Shown in pieces: positions 55,372 through 63,430 of a stretch of DNA of 64,000 nt; the first letter of the stretch is position 1, and the number at the start of each line of letters is the position of its first letter. The position numbers and the translations under genes are program-made. The stretch is from Hornefia butyriciproducens (GTDB lineage Bacteria > Bacillota > Clostridia > Peptostreptococcales > Anaerovoracaceae): positions 20,618-84,617 of the forward strand of contig NZ_VUMZ01000010.1 in the NCBI RefSeq assembly GCF_009695915.1, in the 5' to 3' direction. The notes under the pieces are model-generated. The model had not been told where the DNA came from, did not search any database, and worked only from the letters and a program-made list of their open reading frames with translations.

Positions 55372-56346
55372 ATGACAACACGAACAGAGCTGCTGAAGCT
55401 TCTCAGGAGCAGCCGGGGAGAGTTTCTCTCCGGACAGAAAATCGGTGAAACGCTGGGGATATCCAGAAACTCAGTCTGGAAGGCTGTCGCACAGCTGAAA
55501 AAGGAAGGCTATCCGATCGAAGGCAAATCCAACGCCGGCTATCGGCTGACTGCCGCTTCAGATCCGCTGACGCCCGGCGATGTGGAATCCGTACTGAGAG
55601 TTCCCTGCGACATTCAGGTTCACGATGTCGTTACCTCCACCAACGACATTGCCCGATCCATGCCGCTCAGCCACCGTCCTGCGGCCATAATCGCCAATCA
55701 GCAGTCAGCCGGCCGCGGCCGGCTGGGGAGGTCTTTTGAGTCGCCGGGAGGCACAGGTCTCTATATGACCATCGCGCTGAAGCCGGCCTTCGCTCTGAAC
55801 AAGGCCCTGTTCGTCACCATGGCCTGCGCCGTCGCCGCATGCCGCGCCATCGAGAGAGTCTGCGGCGTGAGCCCTTCCATCAAATGGGTCAACGATATTT
55901 TCCTGGAACAAAAGAAAATCTGCGGCATCCTCACGGAAGCTCAGTCGAATCTGGAGACCGGCGAAATCGATTCGCTGATTATCGGCACCGGGATAAACTG
56001 CTTTCCGAGCAGCTTCTCGCCGGAAATCAGCCATATCGCCGGATGCATTTCAGACACGCCGGGCGCCTTCTCCCGGGGCGAGCTGGCCGGAGAGCTGATC
56101 AACCAGACCGCTGACGTCCTGGAGGACATCGAATCCCGCTCCTTTTTTTCGGAATACCGCGCGCGCTGTTTTATCCTGGGCCAAAGGATTCTCGTTCACG
56201 CCCATTACGACTCCCGGAGCACACTCGCACTTGCCCGGGATATTGATGAAGACGGCGGTCTGATCGTCGAATATCTGGAAGGCCCCCGCGCCGGCATACT
56301 TGAAACACTCCACACCGGCGAAATTTCCATCGTGCCGGTGCAGTAA
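55372..56346 (+). CDS. birA: bifunctional biotin ligase / biotin operon repressor
   Basis: 324 residues. HTH domain 1-65 (GEFLSGQKIGETLGISRNSV WKAVAQL) then ligase: biotinyl-AMP loop SAGRGRLGRSFESPGG, KWVNDIFLEQKKICGILTE with the catalytic Lys, and an SH3-like C-terminal domain. GGAGG precedes ATG. Its stop is the border to the degraded ABC region: the antisense frame of the ABC remnant runs straight into it. Confidence 0.95.
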   Translation: MTTRTELLKLLRSSRGEFLSGQKIGETLGISRNSVWKAVAQLKKEGYPIEGKSNAGYRLTAASDPLTPGDVESVLRVPCDIQVHDVVTSTNDIARSMPLSHRPAAIIANQQSAGRGRLGRSFESPGGTGLYMTIALKPAFALNKALFVTMACAVAACRAIERVCGVSPSIKWVNDIFLEQKKICGILTEAQSNLETGEIDSLIIGTGINCFPSSFSPEISHIAGCISDTPGAFSRGELAGELINQTADVLEDIESRSFFSEYRARCFILGQRILVHAHYDSRSTLALARDIDEDGGLIVEYLEGPRAGILETLHTGEISIVPVQ

Positions 56347-56359
56347 AAAGCGTCAATTA

Positions 56360-57045
56360 TGACGATGGTCTTTTCCTTTGTCAGCGCGTCAACGGCTTCC
56401 ATGAGTTCTCTTTCGTTTTCCGGATCCACGTTGGCCGTTGCCTCATCCAGAATGATGACCGGCGCATCCTTCATGATGGCCCGCGCAATGGATATTCTCT
56501 GTTTCTCTCCGCCGGAAAGTGTGGCGCCGCCTTCCCCAATCACTGTTTCGTATCCATCCGGAAGAGCCATGATGAAATCGTGGCAGCAGGCCTTTTTTGC
56601 CGCTCACCTCCGGACAGGTGTCCGCCCGCGCTGCCGACGAGAGTGTCATATCCGTGCTCCAGCCCCATGACGAAATCGTGGCATCCACACCGCGCAGCAG
56701 CCTCCTCCACCTCTTCGTCTGTTGCATTTATATTTCCCATCCGGATATTTTCCCGAATCGTCTCATTGAAGAGATAATTATCCTGTGACACATAGGCCAC
56801 GTTCCGGCTGTATTCCGCAAGCGGCAAGTCCCGAATATCCGCGCCACCGATCCGTATGCTTCCGTCGCCGACATCCCAGAGTGATGCGATCAGCTTGGCT
56901 ATGGTGGATTTCCCTCCTCCGGAAGGACCCACAAAGGCGTTTACCGTGCCCTCCTTAATTTCCATAGTCACGTCATGCAGTACCTCCTCGTCATGATATG
57001 CAAACGTCACATGCTCGCACGAGGAAATGATTTAGATATACATTT
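56360..57045 (-). pseudogene. ABC exporter ATPase remnant: two paralogues fused by deletion
   Basis: In the direction of reading: CEHVTFAYHDEEVLHDVTME, Walker A FVGPSGGGKSTIAKL, Q-loop VSQDNYLFNETI, CHDFVMGLEHGYDTLVG, signature LSGGERQK, then a frameshift, and again CCHDFIMALPDGYETVIGEG GATLSGGEKQRISIARAI, Walker B VIILDEATANVDPE, ending at KTIVIID just before birA. The second signature block is a paralogue of the first: two tandem half-exporter genes were collapsed by unequal recombination at the CHDF..GYDT..G..G..LSGGE block. The transmembrane part is gone, replaced by the IS256 fragment. Confidence 0.8.
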
Positions 57046-57687
57046 CCTCTGCCTGTTCGTAAAATACCGCCCCAGTACCATATTTCCTGCAGTTCAGCAC
57101 GGAGACCAGCCTGTACCTTCTTCGGTGCTTTGTCGGCGATGTTCTTTGAAAAGTGAAACTGACACCGTTGCCACGGAACGTCCGGAAATACCTCCCTGGA
57201 GGCATTGATAATGCCATCGTGAGCATCGGACGTAATCATCATGAGGCCGCACAAGCTGCGCTTTTTCAGGCCTGTCAGGAAATCTTTCCATGTCTCACGT
57301 GACTCGTTACGATAGGCCGAGAAGCCAAGGATTTCGCTCTTTCCATCGTCATTGGTGCCATAGGCAATCAGCAGCGCTTTCGAGACAACCCGGCCGTTCT
57401 CACGCACCTTGAAATACGTAGCGCCGACCGTGAGAAACGGATAATTCCCTTCGATCGGCCAGCTGCGGAATGCCTCGACTTCCTTATCGAGATCCTTGCA
57501 GACATCGGAAACGGCGGATTTAGAAATCGATGAACCGCAGAGCGTTTCTACGACCCTTGCAACTTTCCTGGTGGATACACCGCTCACGACCATTTCCGCC
57601 ATGGTCGTAACCAGAGCGACCTCGCTGCGGGAGTAGTTCTCAAAGATCATCGTATGGAATGGCTGGTTTCTGTGTCTCGATTCTCAG
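57046..57687 (-). mobile_element. IS256-family fragment (middle part)
   Basis: Transposase from NQPFHTMIFENYSRSEVALV (about residue 95 of a normal protein) through WPYLTVG-equivalent YPFLTVGATYFKVRENG, the first catalytic Asp neighbourhood, to PWQRCQFHFSKNIADKAPKK and LRAELQE, where it breaks. Both element ends are missing. It differs in sequence from the fragment at 9253, so they are not two halves of one copy. Confidence 0.85.
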
Positions 57688-57870
57688 GTTCACAAAGCCT
57701 GAGGTAGGTTAGTAGATCCATACTTCTTGCTCTCTCGATTTCTTCATTTGTGTAGAAAATTGTGCTCACCTCTCTTTCTGAATACGAAAATAGCCTTGAG
57801 CATATCAGCATGTTGCTCAGGGCATGTATATTAGTGATTCAGTTTGTGTGCAATTGATGTAATTGCGTAA
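57688..57870. other. short intergenic stretch, nothing recognised
   Basis: AT-rich spacer between the IS256 fragment and the secreted protein gene. A weak hairpin near 57790-57830 (GCCTTGAGCATA...TGCTCAGGGC) could end that gene. Confidence 0.4.
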
Positions 57871-58935
57871 CTATTTAATTTTAACCTTCTTAACCTTTGA
57901 GTCATAGCTGTAAGCCTTGTACTTAGTATCGTTATAGGTCTTTACTTTGACAGCAATGGTTCTGCCCTTTAGGCTTATAGGCATATCCCAATTGAAGGAT
58001 GCTGTGTATGTATTCTTAGTTCCCTTAATTGTTTTGTATGATGAGATACCTTGAACTGTTGAAGTAAGATCGATACCCTTTGCACCTTTTGCCTTCTTGC
58101 TTAAAGTTACAGTCATCTTGAATGTAGTCTTGTACTTATATTTCCATTCATCATAATTGAAATATCTTTTAACTTTTACTTTAGAAATTTTTACTGACTT
58201 GATTACAGGTTTTGTTGAAGGTCCCATAGGTACAGTAGCTAATTTGTAGACATCGGAGTTAACCTGGAAGTTATTAACTCTGTCTATCTGACCTGCATAT
58301 AGAGTGTATTTCTTTCCAGGCTTCATTGCTGATGAAGTTTTGTATGCTATCCATTCTCCCCATCCATTCTTTAGCATTGCACTAAATGTCTTTCCACCAA
58401 CACTTGCAAGCACGTTTGTATATTCTCCATGCTGGTCACGAGTTAGATAGTCAGCATTAAAGAGAATCTTGTTAGGATATGTTTGAATCTTCATCTTAGT
58501 AGCTTTTTTGAAGTTTACATAGAAGAAATCCATTCTATCTTCACTCCAACTAATGCCCTTGCAGTAAAGATAAAATACTCCCGGTTTTAGATTGGTATCT
58601 TTGATATTTAATACACCATACGCAACGTCTCCGTTCTTATCCCACTGCTGACCATTTATTTCTTTTAAACTACTATCGGTGAAGTAAGGATAGTTGCCAA
58701 ATGTATCACCTTCTGCAAGTTGAATTCTGCACTGAATATAATCTTTAGTGGCTGGTGCTTTAATAAGATCCTTGGTAAATGATACAACAGTACCATCATC
58801 AAATGTCTTGGAATACTTATAATCAGCATCATTTTTGTTAATTGTTGCTGCACTTGCAACTACTGCTGTTGCAGCTATCATAGCTGTTGTTACTGCTAAA
58901 ATTAACAGCAATCTTGATACTCTACGCTTTTTCAT
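57871..58935 (-). CDS. AT-rich secreted protein of unknown function
   Basis: 354 residues. Signal peptide RLLLILAVTTAMIAATAVVA SAA behind AAAGGAGGGC. Mature part beta-rich: AYGVLNIKDTNLKPGVFYLY, FFYVNFKKATKMKIQTYPNK, and a C-terminal Lys/Tyr-rich Ig-like segment (KTTFKMTVTLSKKAKGAKGI DL). No anchor. GC content is much lower than in the core; it lies between two IS256 fragments, so it was probably carried in. Function not recognised; it may be a cell-surface or cargo protein. Confidence 0.75.
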   Translation of the reverse strand: MKKRRVSRLLLILAVTTAMIAATAVVASAATINKNDADYKYSKTFDDGTVVSFTKDLIKAPATKDYIQCRIQLAEGDTFGNYPYFTDSSLKEINGQQWDKNGDVAYGVLNIKDTNLKPGVFYLYCKGISWSEDRMDFFYVNFKKATKMKIQTYPNKILFNADYLTRDQHGEYTNVLASVGGKTFSAMLKNGWGEWIAYKTSSAMKPGKKYTLYAGQIDRVNNFQVNSDVYKLATVPMGPSTKPVIKSVKISKVKVKRYFNYDEWKYKYKTTFKMTVTLSKKAKGAKGIDLTSTVQGISSYKTIKGTKNTYTASFNWDMPISLKGRTIAVKVKTYNDTKYKAYSYDSKVKKVKIK

Positions 58936-59104
58936 TTTCTTGCCCTCCTTTGAAAGAACACTAACATTAACTTCTGAGTTCGAAATATGAAAAGTTTTGA
59001 TGTATTAAGGTGCTGTCTTTTCACCTCCTTGTCACCTAATCTACTTTAACGCTCTACATTGTTACAGGCATTGTACACTACTCTACGCACACCCGCAAGT
59101 GTTT

Positions 59105-59247
59105 TTGCATATTTTCAGTCAAGTCCAAATTTGTGTGTAAATTGCCTTCAGGTATAACTGCTGATAACTATGCTGCCAGGAGGGCGGCCTGTTCTTCGGC
59201 GATCTGGTGCAGGTGATTTCGAGCATCTGATTTCAGCAGCTTCTGAT
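59105..59247 (-). mobile_element. IS256-family fragment (right end only)
   Basis: Terminal sequence AAGTCCAAATTTGTGTGTAA (59123-59142) plus the last 24 codons of the transposase (KLLKSDARNHLHQIAEEQAA LLAA). The rest has been replaced by the toxin remnant that follows on the other strand. Confidence 0.8.
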
Positions 59248-59693
59248 GAGTCAGAGAAGGGTTATCAAGATGCGCATACGAAGAAGTGGATTGATCAGCA
59301 GAAGCTATCAGAAAGAAGAAACAGAATTGAGATTGATAAGAATTTATTGCGGAAGATGGAAATAAAAGATTTCGCACTATATACCAAGCAAAGGAATCAT
59401 GTTATAATAGTTACGAGTAAACAATTCGGAAAGAAAATCGGTGAACATGCTCGTGAATGGGGGCTTGATAAGTTAAATTCAGAGGATAGGCGGAAACTGG
59501 CACGCATAATACAGGATATATTATATACTGACGATGTGCGCAAAGGAACATGGAGGGGCAAGACGGATTAGTGAAATTTTATGTAAAAGGAAAAGATGCA
59601 GTCGTAGTAAATAATAAAGGTCAATTTGTTACTATATTAAAGGGTGGTGTCAACAATGCGAGGATTAAGAACGCAAGAAGGACAAAAATTTGA
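59248..59693 (+). pseudogene. frameshifted orphan toxin C-terminal domain (BECR-like)
   Basis: Frame 1: KKWIDQQKLSERRNRIEIDK, KQFGKKIGEHAREWGLDKLN, RRKLARIIQDILYTDDVRKG TW; after a GGGG run the sense continues one frame over: GQDGLVKFYVKGKDAVVVNN KGQFVTILKGGVNNARIKNA. Adding one base joins both. The order helix-H-helix, then FY.KG.D..VV...G.FVTIL, is like BECR-superfamily RNase toxins at phage and polymorphic toxin tips (pattern inference). No start codon or upstream delivery domain; it begins at the IS256 scar. Confidence 0.6.
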
Positions 59694-59951
59694 AAAATTT
59701 TTTGCATTAATCCAAAATGAGGCAATGAATGAAAAAAAGTGTTTTTCCTTGATTCGGGGGAAGGGCAGGAATTTGAAACAGATGAAATGGAAGGTGAAAA
59801 CCTTTCAGGTTGGTTAGTTCCTGTTAAAGAAGCCGATGAGTTTGAAAAACAATTTATTAAATGGGACATTGATAATGAAAAATGGGATGATTTTTATTCG
59901 TTTGCAAGATGGAGTTGGAGTAACAGACAAATAAAAATTACTTTTGGCTAA
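59656..59951 (+). pseudogene. frameshifted acidic immunity gene
   Basis: ATG lies inside the toxin end, typical coupling. MRGLRTQEGQKFEKFFALIQ NEAMNEKK then, one frame over, FFLDSGEGQEFETDEMEGEN LSGWLVPVKEADEFEKQFIK W, ending in WSWSNRQIKITFG. About one quarter Asp/Glu. The break is in a GAAAAAAAG run. Both members of this pair are therefore frame-broken at homopolymers. Confidence 0.6.
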
Positions 59952-59971
59952 ACTCTAACTATATTTCCAAA

Positions 59972-59989
59972 CCTCGCGGCAACGCGGGG
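59972..59989 (+). repeat. hairpin repeat copy 5
   Basis: CCTCGCG-GCAA-CGCGGGG followed by TTTTGTTATA; follows the immunity stop by 20 nt. Reference form of the repeat. Confidence 0.85.
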
Positions 59990-60040
59990 TTTTGTTATAC
60001 AGAGAAAACGCTGCAATTTAGCAGCATATTTCAGAAGTGT

Positions 60041-60196
60041 GCTGCGAAAACGCAGCGGGAGAAACGATATGAAGCACATAAGAGCACCGGCCAGACAATT
60101 GGGGAAATGGCAGACAGAATCGGACGCCAGACCCCTACAGAGAGCTTTGTTTTACCTTACCAGAAGACAGACGGCACAGAAGCCATAGCTTGTTAC
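60041..60196 (+). repeat. phage terminase 5' segment, copy 1
   Basis: From GCTGCGAAAACGCAGC through the terminase start to GAAGCCATAGC. Repeated at 62676-62842 with ~90 percent identity by eye and an 11-nt insertion there that supplies a ribosome box. Confidence 0.85.
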
Positions 60197-60382
60197 GGGA
60201 AATCCGGGCGAAAAGCAATGGACTGGCAGAAACTGCTGGTCTATGACATTCTGGCACGTGAAAAGGATAACCAGTGGGCACATATGAAATACGGGCTTTC
60301 CGTTCCCAGACAGAACGGAAAGAATGAGGTAATCGCAATTCGTGAGGTTTACGGTCTGCTGCTCGAAAGGCAAGCAGAATAA
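60107..60382 (+). pseudogene. phage terminase large subunit, first ~85 residues
   Basis: MADRIGRQTPTESFVLPYQK, then YGKSGRKAMDWQKLLVYDIL and the ATPase P-loop GLSVPRQNGKNEVIAIREVY; the frame stops soon after, where an HK97-type large terminase continues for another ~450 residues. The ribosome box present in the second copy is missing here. It marks the element as derived from a tailed-phage packaging and head region. Confidence 0.75.
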
Positions 60383-60413
60383 TAATTGATAACAAAAATA
60401 AGGCGAAACGTGA

Positions 60414-60734
60414 TATATTGGAAGCAATAAGAAAACCGAATGCGAAAGTGCATTTTCCCGCGAAAAAATTGATATCGAGAAGTATTCGTTCGATGGGTAC
60501 CATATTAATTCCGAGAGAAGACACAATGTCACGTTTCAGCAAGCTTCTAAATTCATTCAAGAAGCAGATGCATCGGTTACAGTATGGAATGGGCGAATAG
60601 AACGATATTATAGTAAAAATGGCATTGCATATGTTGATACGGTTAATAAGAAAATAATCACGGCATTCACAAAAAAAGAATTTTACGGTGATACCGTGAA
60701 GGTGATGGAGGTAATTGAGAAATATGGATTATAA
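60414..60734 (+). pseudogene. orphan toxin C-terminal domain (HINSERRHNVTF type)
   Basis: Open frame of ~106 codons without a start: SREKIDIEKYSFDGYHINSE, RRHNVTFQQASKFIQEADAS, VTVWNGRIERYYSKNGIAYV and KKIITAFTKKEFYGDTVKVM EVIEKYGL. I recall this layout from C-termini of phage head-morphogenesis/minor capsid toxins; the nuclease fold cannot be proven here. It sits behind the terminase stub, and its stop overlaps the immunity ATG by 11 bp. As no start or delivery part exists, it is an orphan tip. Confidence 0.55.
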
Positions 60735-60915
60735 GGAAATGAGCCCAGAATTTGTCGATTGTCCATTATGCGACGAAAAAATTTATTGCGGCGAATGTGT
60801 TGAAAATAGCGATACCTCAGAAGGAACAATCAATGAAGGTCATTTGCCAGAAAAGTATAAGGAAAAAGCAAATTGGAGAGACATCTGCAAGAATTGCAAA
60901 TGGCATAATTATTAA
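60724..60915 (+). CDS. Cys-rich small immunity-like protein
   Basis: 63 residues: MDYKEMSPEFVDCPLCDEKI, YCGECVENSDTSEG, then WRDICKNCKWHNY. Six cysteines in CPLC, CGEC and CKNC pairs suggest a zinc ribbon. Acidic overall. The ATG is inside the toxin end, and a terminator hairpin begins right at its stop, completing a cassette. Confidence 0.6.
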   Translation: MDYKEMSPEFVDCPLCDEKIYCGECVENSDTSEGTINEGHLPEKYKEKANWRDICKNCKWHNY

Positions 60916-60981
60916 GCACCAACTGCAACCGGTGCTTTTTTCATACCTCACAAATGCAAGGAATCTCGCGGCAACGCGGGG
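60916..60981 (+). repeat. terminator hairpin plus hairpin repeat copy 6
   Basis: GCACC-aactgcaacc-GGTGC-TTTTTT (60916-60941), then TCTCGCG-GCAA-CGCGGGG (60964-60981) and TTTTGTTATG. Same two-hairpin order as copies 4 and 8. Confidence 0.85.
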
Positions 60982-61015
60982 TTTTGTTATGAAGAGATAA
61001 AAACTGGAGGTAAAA

Positions 61016-61222
61016 ATGGATAAAACAGAAGACGGCCGGATTACAGGTTTTTTAATTAACTTAAGCAAATTAAATGATCTTTATGGAATTACAAAGGTGG
61101 AGCTGTATGGTGGATATAATCTCGATATTGAGGGTTTGACAAAGGACGATATTGAAGTCAGATATCATCTGCTCCGGGAAAGAGCAATAGCACTCGGTGT
61201 GCTAAAAGAAATTAAGGAATAA
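61016..61222 (+). CDS. 68-residue array protein, paralogue 1
   Basis: MDKTEDGRITGFLINLSKLN DLYGITKVELYGGYNLDIEG, then KDDIEVRYHLLRERAIALGV LKEIKE. CTGGAGG box. The gene at 63431 is ~75 percent identical, and both end at a hairpin repeat; they share the 3' flank GAA(A/T)TNAAGGAATAAGGAACC. Small alpha/beta protein; likely an immunity or phage accessory protein. Not recognised. Confidence 0.65.
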   Translation: MDKTEDGRITGFLINLSKLNDLYGITKVELYGGYNLDIEGLTKDDIEVRYHLLRERAIALGVLKEIKE

Positions 61223-61226
61223 GGAA

Positions 61227-61244
61227 CCTTGCGGTAACGCAGGG
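61227..61244 (+). repeat. hairpin repeat copy 7
   Basis: CCTTGCG-GTAA-CGCAGGG followed by TTTTGTTATAG. The C-G pair of copy 5 is T-A here on both arms and the loop is GTAA, still GNRA: compensatory change. Confidence 0.85.
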
Positions 61245-61285
61245 TTTTGTTATAGGGATAAACAGAAAGGAAACGGTGAAATCGA

Positions 61286-61531
61286 ATGGCAAAAGATGAT
61301 TACAATGTCGTTGTGTTCAAGATATTGACATACCTGTACGCATGCCTGAAAATGAAAGCACTGTTTGAAGATAATGTATTCAGGCAGATAATTGATAAAC
61401 AGCAAGTTTCTGATGAATATCTAGCGGATATCCTTCACATAATGACGGAAGAAGGGCTGATAGTCGGCTTGGTATTTACAATGACATGGGGCATACATAC
61501 ATTTTGGCACTTAATTGCAATAACAAGTTGA
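61286..61531 (+). pseudogene. YjcQ-like phage protein, N-terminal half
   Basis: MAKDDYNVVVFKILTYLYAC LKMKALFEDNVF, then VSDEYLADILHIMTEEGLIV GLVFTMTWG fits the winged-helix start of YjcQ-family proteins found in Firmicute prophages. Sense homology ends near 61490 and the IS30 fragment starts soon after, so the C-terminal half was lost by insertion or deletion. Confidence 0.6.
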
Positions 61532-61539
61532 ACATTGAT

Positions 61540-61896
61540 AACTGAATATCCATAGGGTAAGCCGAAAAGGTTGGGGTGCCTGCGCCGGCTACGCCGCTCG
61601 ATAAATCCGGTCAAGCTCTGCCTCGAAAACTTCATCCGGAGTTCTGTATCCAAGGATCCTCCTCGGCAGGCTGTTGCACCAGACCTCAATATTCGAGATC
61701 TCCTCTGCGGTATAGCTGTCGATCCGTTTTCCCTTGGGAATGAATCTCCTTATGATACCGTTGTGCCACTCGTTCGTACCCTTCTCACAGGACGTGTATG
61801 GGTGAGCGAAGTACACCAGCGTATCTGCCAGTTCCTCCAATTCAGAGAGCCGGGCGAATTCAGATCCGTTATCCGTGGTAATAGTCTTGAACAGGC
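61540..61896 (-). mobile_element. IS30-family fragment
   Basis: Transposase 3' part only: FKTITTDNGSEFARLSELEE, FAHPYTSCEKGTNEWHNGII RRFIPKGKRID (with the catalytic Asp and Glu of the last DDE motifs), ending LDRIYRAA at 61589. The N-terminal two thirds are missing; the break at ~61896 adjoins the JAB-like toxin end. Confidence 0.85.
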
Positions 61897-61951
61897 TATA
61901 AACAAGGTTAAAAAAGTAAGGCCAAGCGGTTTGTAGGAAAACCAAACGGAT

Positions 61952-62401
61952 ATGTTAAAAAAAATGAATCGGGATATATTGGATTATGCAATGAAAAATA
62001 ACGAGAGCAACGAAGTAGCAATGCTAATGCATGAAGGGGTAAAAGTATCAAAGCCAATTAAAGGAGATTATAGAAGTGTTGATATAATGGCTGATGCAGA
62101 TGGGTACCATATCTTGATGTCATCAAATTATAGAAGTGTGACACTGTCACATAATCATCCAGGGCTATCGTATTTTTCTTCGGATGATTTGTTTATATTT
62201 ATGAAATATCCATCAATAAAAAGTATGGCAGTGGTGACAAACAGAGGGAAGGTGTGGTATATTAATAAAAAAGATAATTACGATGATGAGGAAGTCATAG
62301 ACGCTTTCTTTGAATTCGGACGAAGACATAAGGATTGGGATGACCGGAGAATTGTAAGAGTATTTCTAAGAGAATATAGCTCAATGATAGAAAGGAATTA
62401 A
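61952..62401 (+). CDS. orphan JAB/MPN-like toxin domain
   Basis: 149 residues, no ribosome box, so probably a tip that has lost its carrier. GYHILMSSNYRSVTLSHNHP, then GLSYFSSDDLFIFMKYPSIK and MAVVTNRGKVWYINK. HxH-x6-S-x2-D is a JAMM-like zinc metalloprotease signature, one residue shorter than RadC (HxH-x7-S-x2-D). JAB domains are known among polymorphic toxin tips and phage minor head proteins. A 34-residue acidic gene follows at once. Confidence 0.6.
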   Translation: MLKKMNRDILDYAMKNNESNEVAMLMHEGVKVSKPIKGDYRSVDIMADADGYHILMSSNYRSVTLSHNHPGLSYFSSDDLFIFMKYPSIKSMAVVTNRGKVWYINKKDNYDDEEVIDAFFEFGRRHKDWDDRRIVRVFLREYSSMIERN

Positions 62402-62403
62402 TA

Positions 62404-62508
62404 ATGGATGATGAAAGAACGATGGAAGATATCCTAAAAGAAGCTGAAGAGGCAAAGAGAATCTTGCACGAAGAATTGCTACGATGCGGGAAACATTCTC
62501 GCACCTAA
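62404..62508 (+). CDS. 34-residue acidic peptide after the JAB-like gene
   Basis: MDDERTMEDILKEAEEAKRI LHEELLRCGKHSRT. Two bases after the toxin stop; GAAAGGA box inside the toxin gene. One amphipathic helix. Either a tiny immunity protein or the truncated start of one, as a terminator hairpin follows within 30 nt. Confidence 0.5.
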   Translation: MDDERTMEDILKEAEEAKRILHEELLRCGKHSRT

Positions 62509-62534
62509 GTTGCGTACGATGTATTTAATTAAGC

Positions 62535-62580
62535 ACCAGCTGCGGCCGGTGCTTTTTTCACACCCCGCATACGCGGGGTT
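62535..62580 (+). repeat. terminator hairpin plus hairpin repeat copy 8
   Basis: GCACC-agctgcggcc-GGTGC-TTTTTT (62535-62560), then CCCCGC-ATA-CGCGGGG (62565-62580) and TTTTGTTATG. Confidence 0.8.
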
Positions 62581-62675
62581 TTGTTATGAAATTGAAGAAA
62601 TTTTACCTCAACGGTATGATGATGTAAGTAAAATAACGAAGACGATCAGAAATGACCGCCTTTTTTTATTGAGTC

Positions 62676-62842
62676 GCTGCGAAAACGCAGTGGGAGAAAT
62701 GATATGAAGCACATAAGAGCACCGGCAAGACGATTGAACTGAAGGAGAGGAAATGGCAGACAGAATCAGACGCCAGACCCCTACAGAGAGTTTTGTTTCA
62801 CCTTACCAGAAGACAGACGGCGCAGAAGCCATAGCCTGTTGC
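62676..62842 (+). repeat. phage terminase 5' segment, copy 2
   Basis: Counterpart of 60041-60196. It keeps GAAGGAGAGGAA before the ATG, so it resembles the ancestral start better than copy 1. Confidence 0.85.
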
Positions 62843-62851
62843 CAAATATAG
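62753..62851 (+). pseudogene. terminase large subunit start, 32 codons
   Basis: MADRIRRQTPTESFVSPYQK TDGAEAIAC, then abruptly the next toxin domain sequence in another frame. The junction (about 62840) is where foreign toxin sequence was joined to a terminase start. Confidence 0.75.
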
Positions 62852-63150
62852 ATAAAGCCGAGATTCCATATAAGAAGATATCGAGATATCTACTACTTCC
62901 TGGCGCAAAGCATTCAAAAGAATTTTTTGATTTAGGATACACTGTGCAAGACGCTGAGCAACTTTATAGTGATATTATGAGAGAGATAGAGAAAAATAAG
63001 GCAAACGAAATTTCTGGAAAATTTTATGGTAATAGGCGAAGATATTCTGTTATAATAACACTAGGCAAGACAAAGAAAAGAAAATTTATAACTGTTTGGC
63101 AAATGATAGATGGCATTCCGACATTTATCACAGCTCACAAAATTCGATAG
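62839..63150 (+). CDS. orphan toxin domain resembling DUF6883
   Basis: 103 residues, formal TTG start within the terminase stub. KISRYLLLPGAKHSKEFFDL GYTVQDAEQLYSDIM, then RYSVIITLGKTKKRKFITVW QMIDGIPTFITAHKIR. The block YLL.PGAKHSKEFF..GY is what I recall from DUF6883 domains at polymorphic toxin and phage minor head C-termini; activity unknown. No delivery domain. The following gene is the presumed immunity partner. Confidence 0.55.
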   Translation: MPNIDKAEIPYKKISRYLLLPGAKHSKEFFDLGYTVQDAEQLYSDIMREIEKNKANEISGKFYGNRRRYSVIITLGKTKKRKFITVWQMIDGIPTFITAHKIR

Positions 63151-63162
63151 AGGGTGAAAATT

Positions 63163-63348
63163 ATGGATTCGTTCGTAATTGGTGACAAGGTATTGATAAA
63201 AGAAAGCAAACAACTTGGCTATATTTGTGATGATATAGATCGTGAAGAGGGACATTATATTGTTGATTGTTACGATTTTATGAACTCAGATAATCCAAAT
63301 AAATATTTGATTGATGTTGAAGAAAAAAACATTGTAAAAACAACATAA
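63163..63348 (+). CDS. 61-residue immunity-like protein
   Basis: MDSFVIGDKVLIKESKQLGY ICDDIDREEGHYIVDCYDFM then KYLIDVEEKNIVKTT: an SH3/KOW-like small barrel pattern (VIGDKVLI...GYI), acidic. AGAGGGTG box 6 nt before ATG (GTG 9 nt upstream is possible). It follows the DUF6883-like domain by 12 bp and ends at hairpin repeat 9, closing a cassette. Confidence 0.6.
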   Translation: MDSFVIGDKVLIKESKQLGYICDDIDREEGHYIVDCYDFMNSDNPNKYLIDVEEKNIVKTT

Positions 63349-63385
63349 TTATTAAGCCCCTAGCTACGGCCGGTGTTTTTTAATA

Positions 63386-63404
63386 CCTTGCGAACATCGC
63401 GGGG
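63386..63404 (+). repeat. hairpin repeat copy 9 (degenerate)
   Basis: CCTTGCG-AACAT-CGCGGGG then TTTTATTATG; preceded by a worn GCCCC...GGTGTTTTTT hairpin (63355-63380). Confidence 0.7.
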
Positions 63405-63430
63405 TTTTATTATGAAGAGGTGAAAATGGG

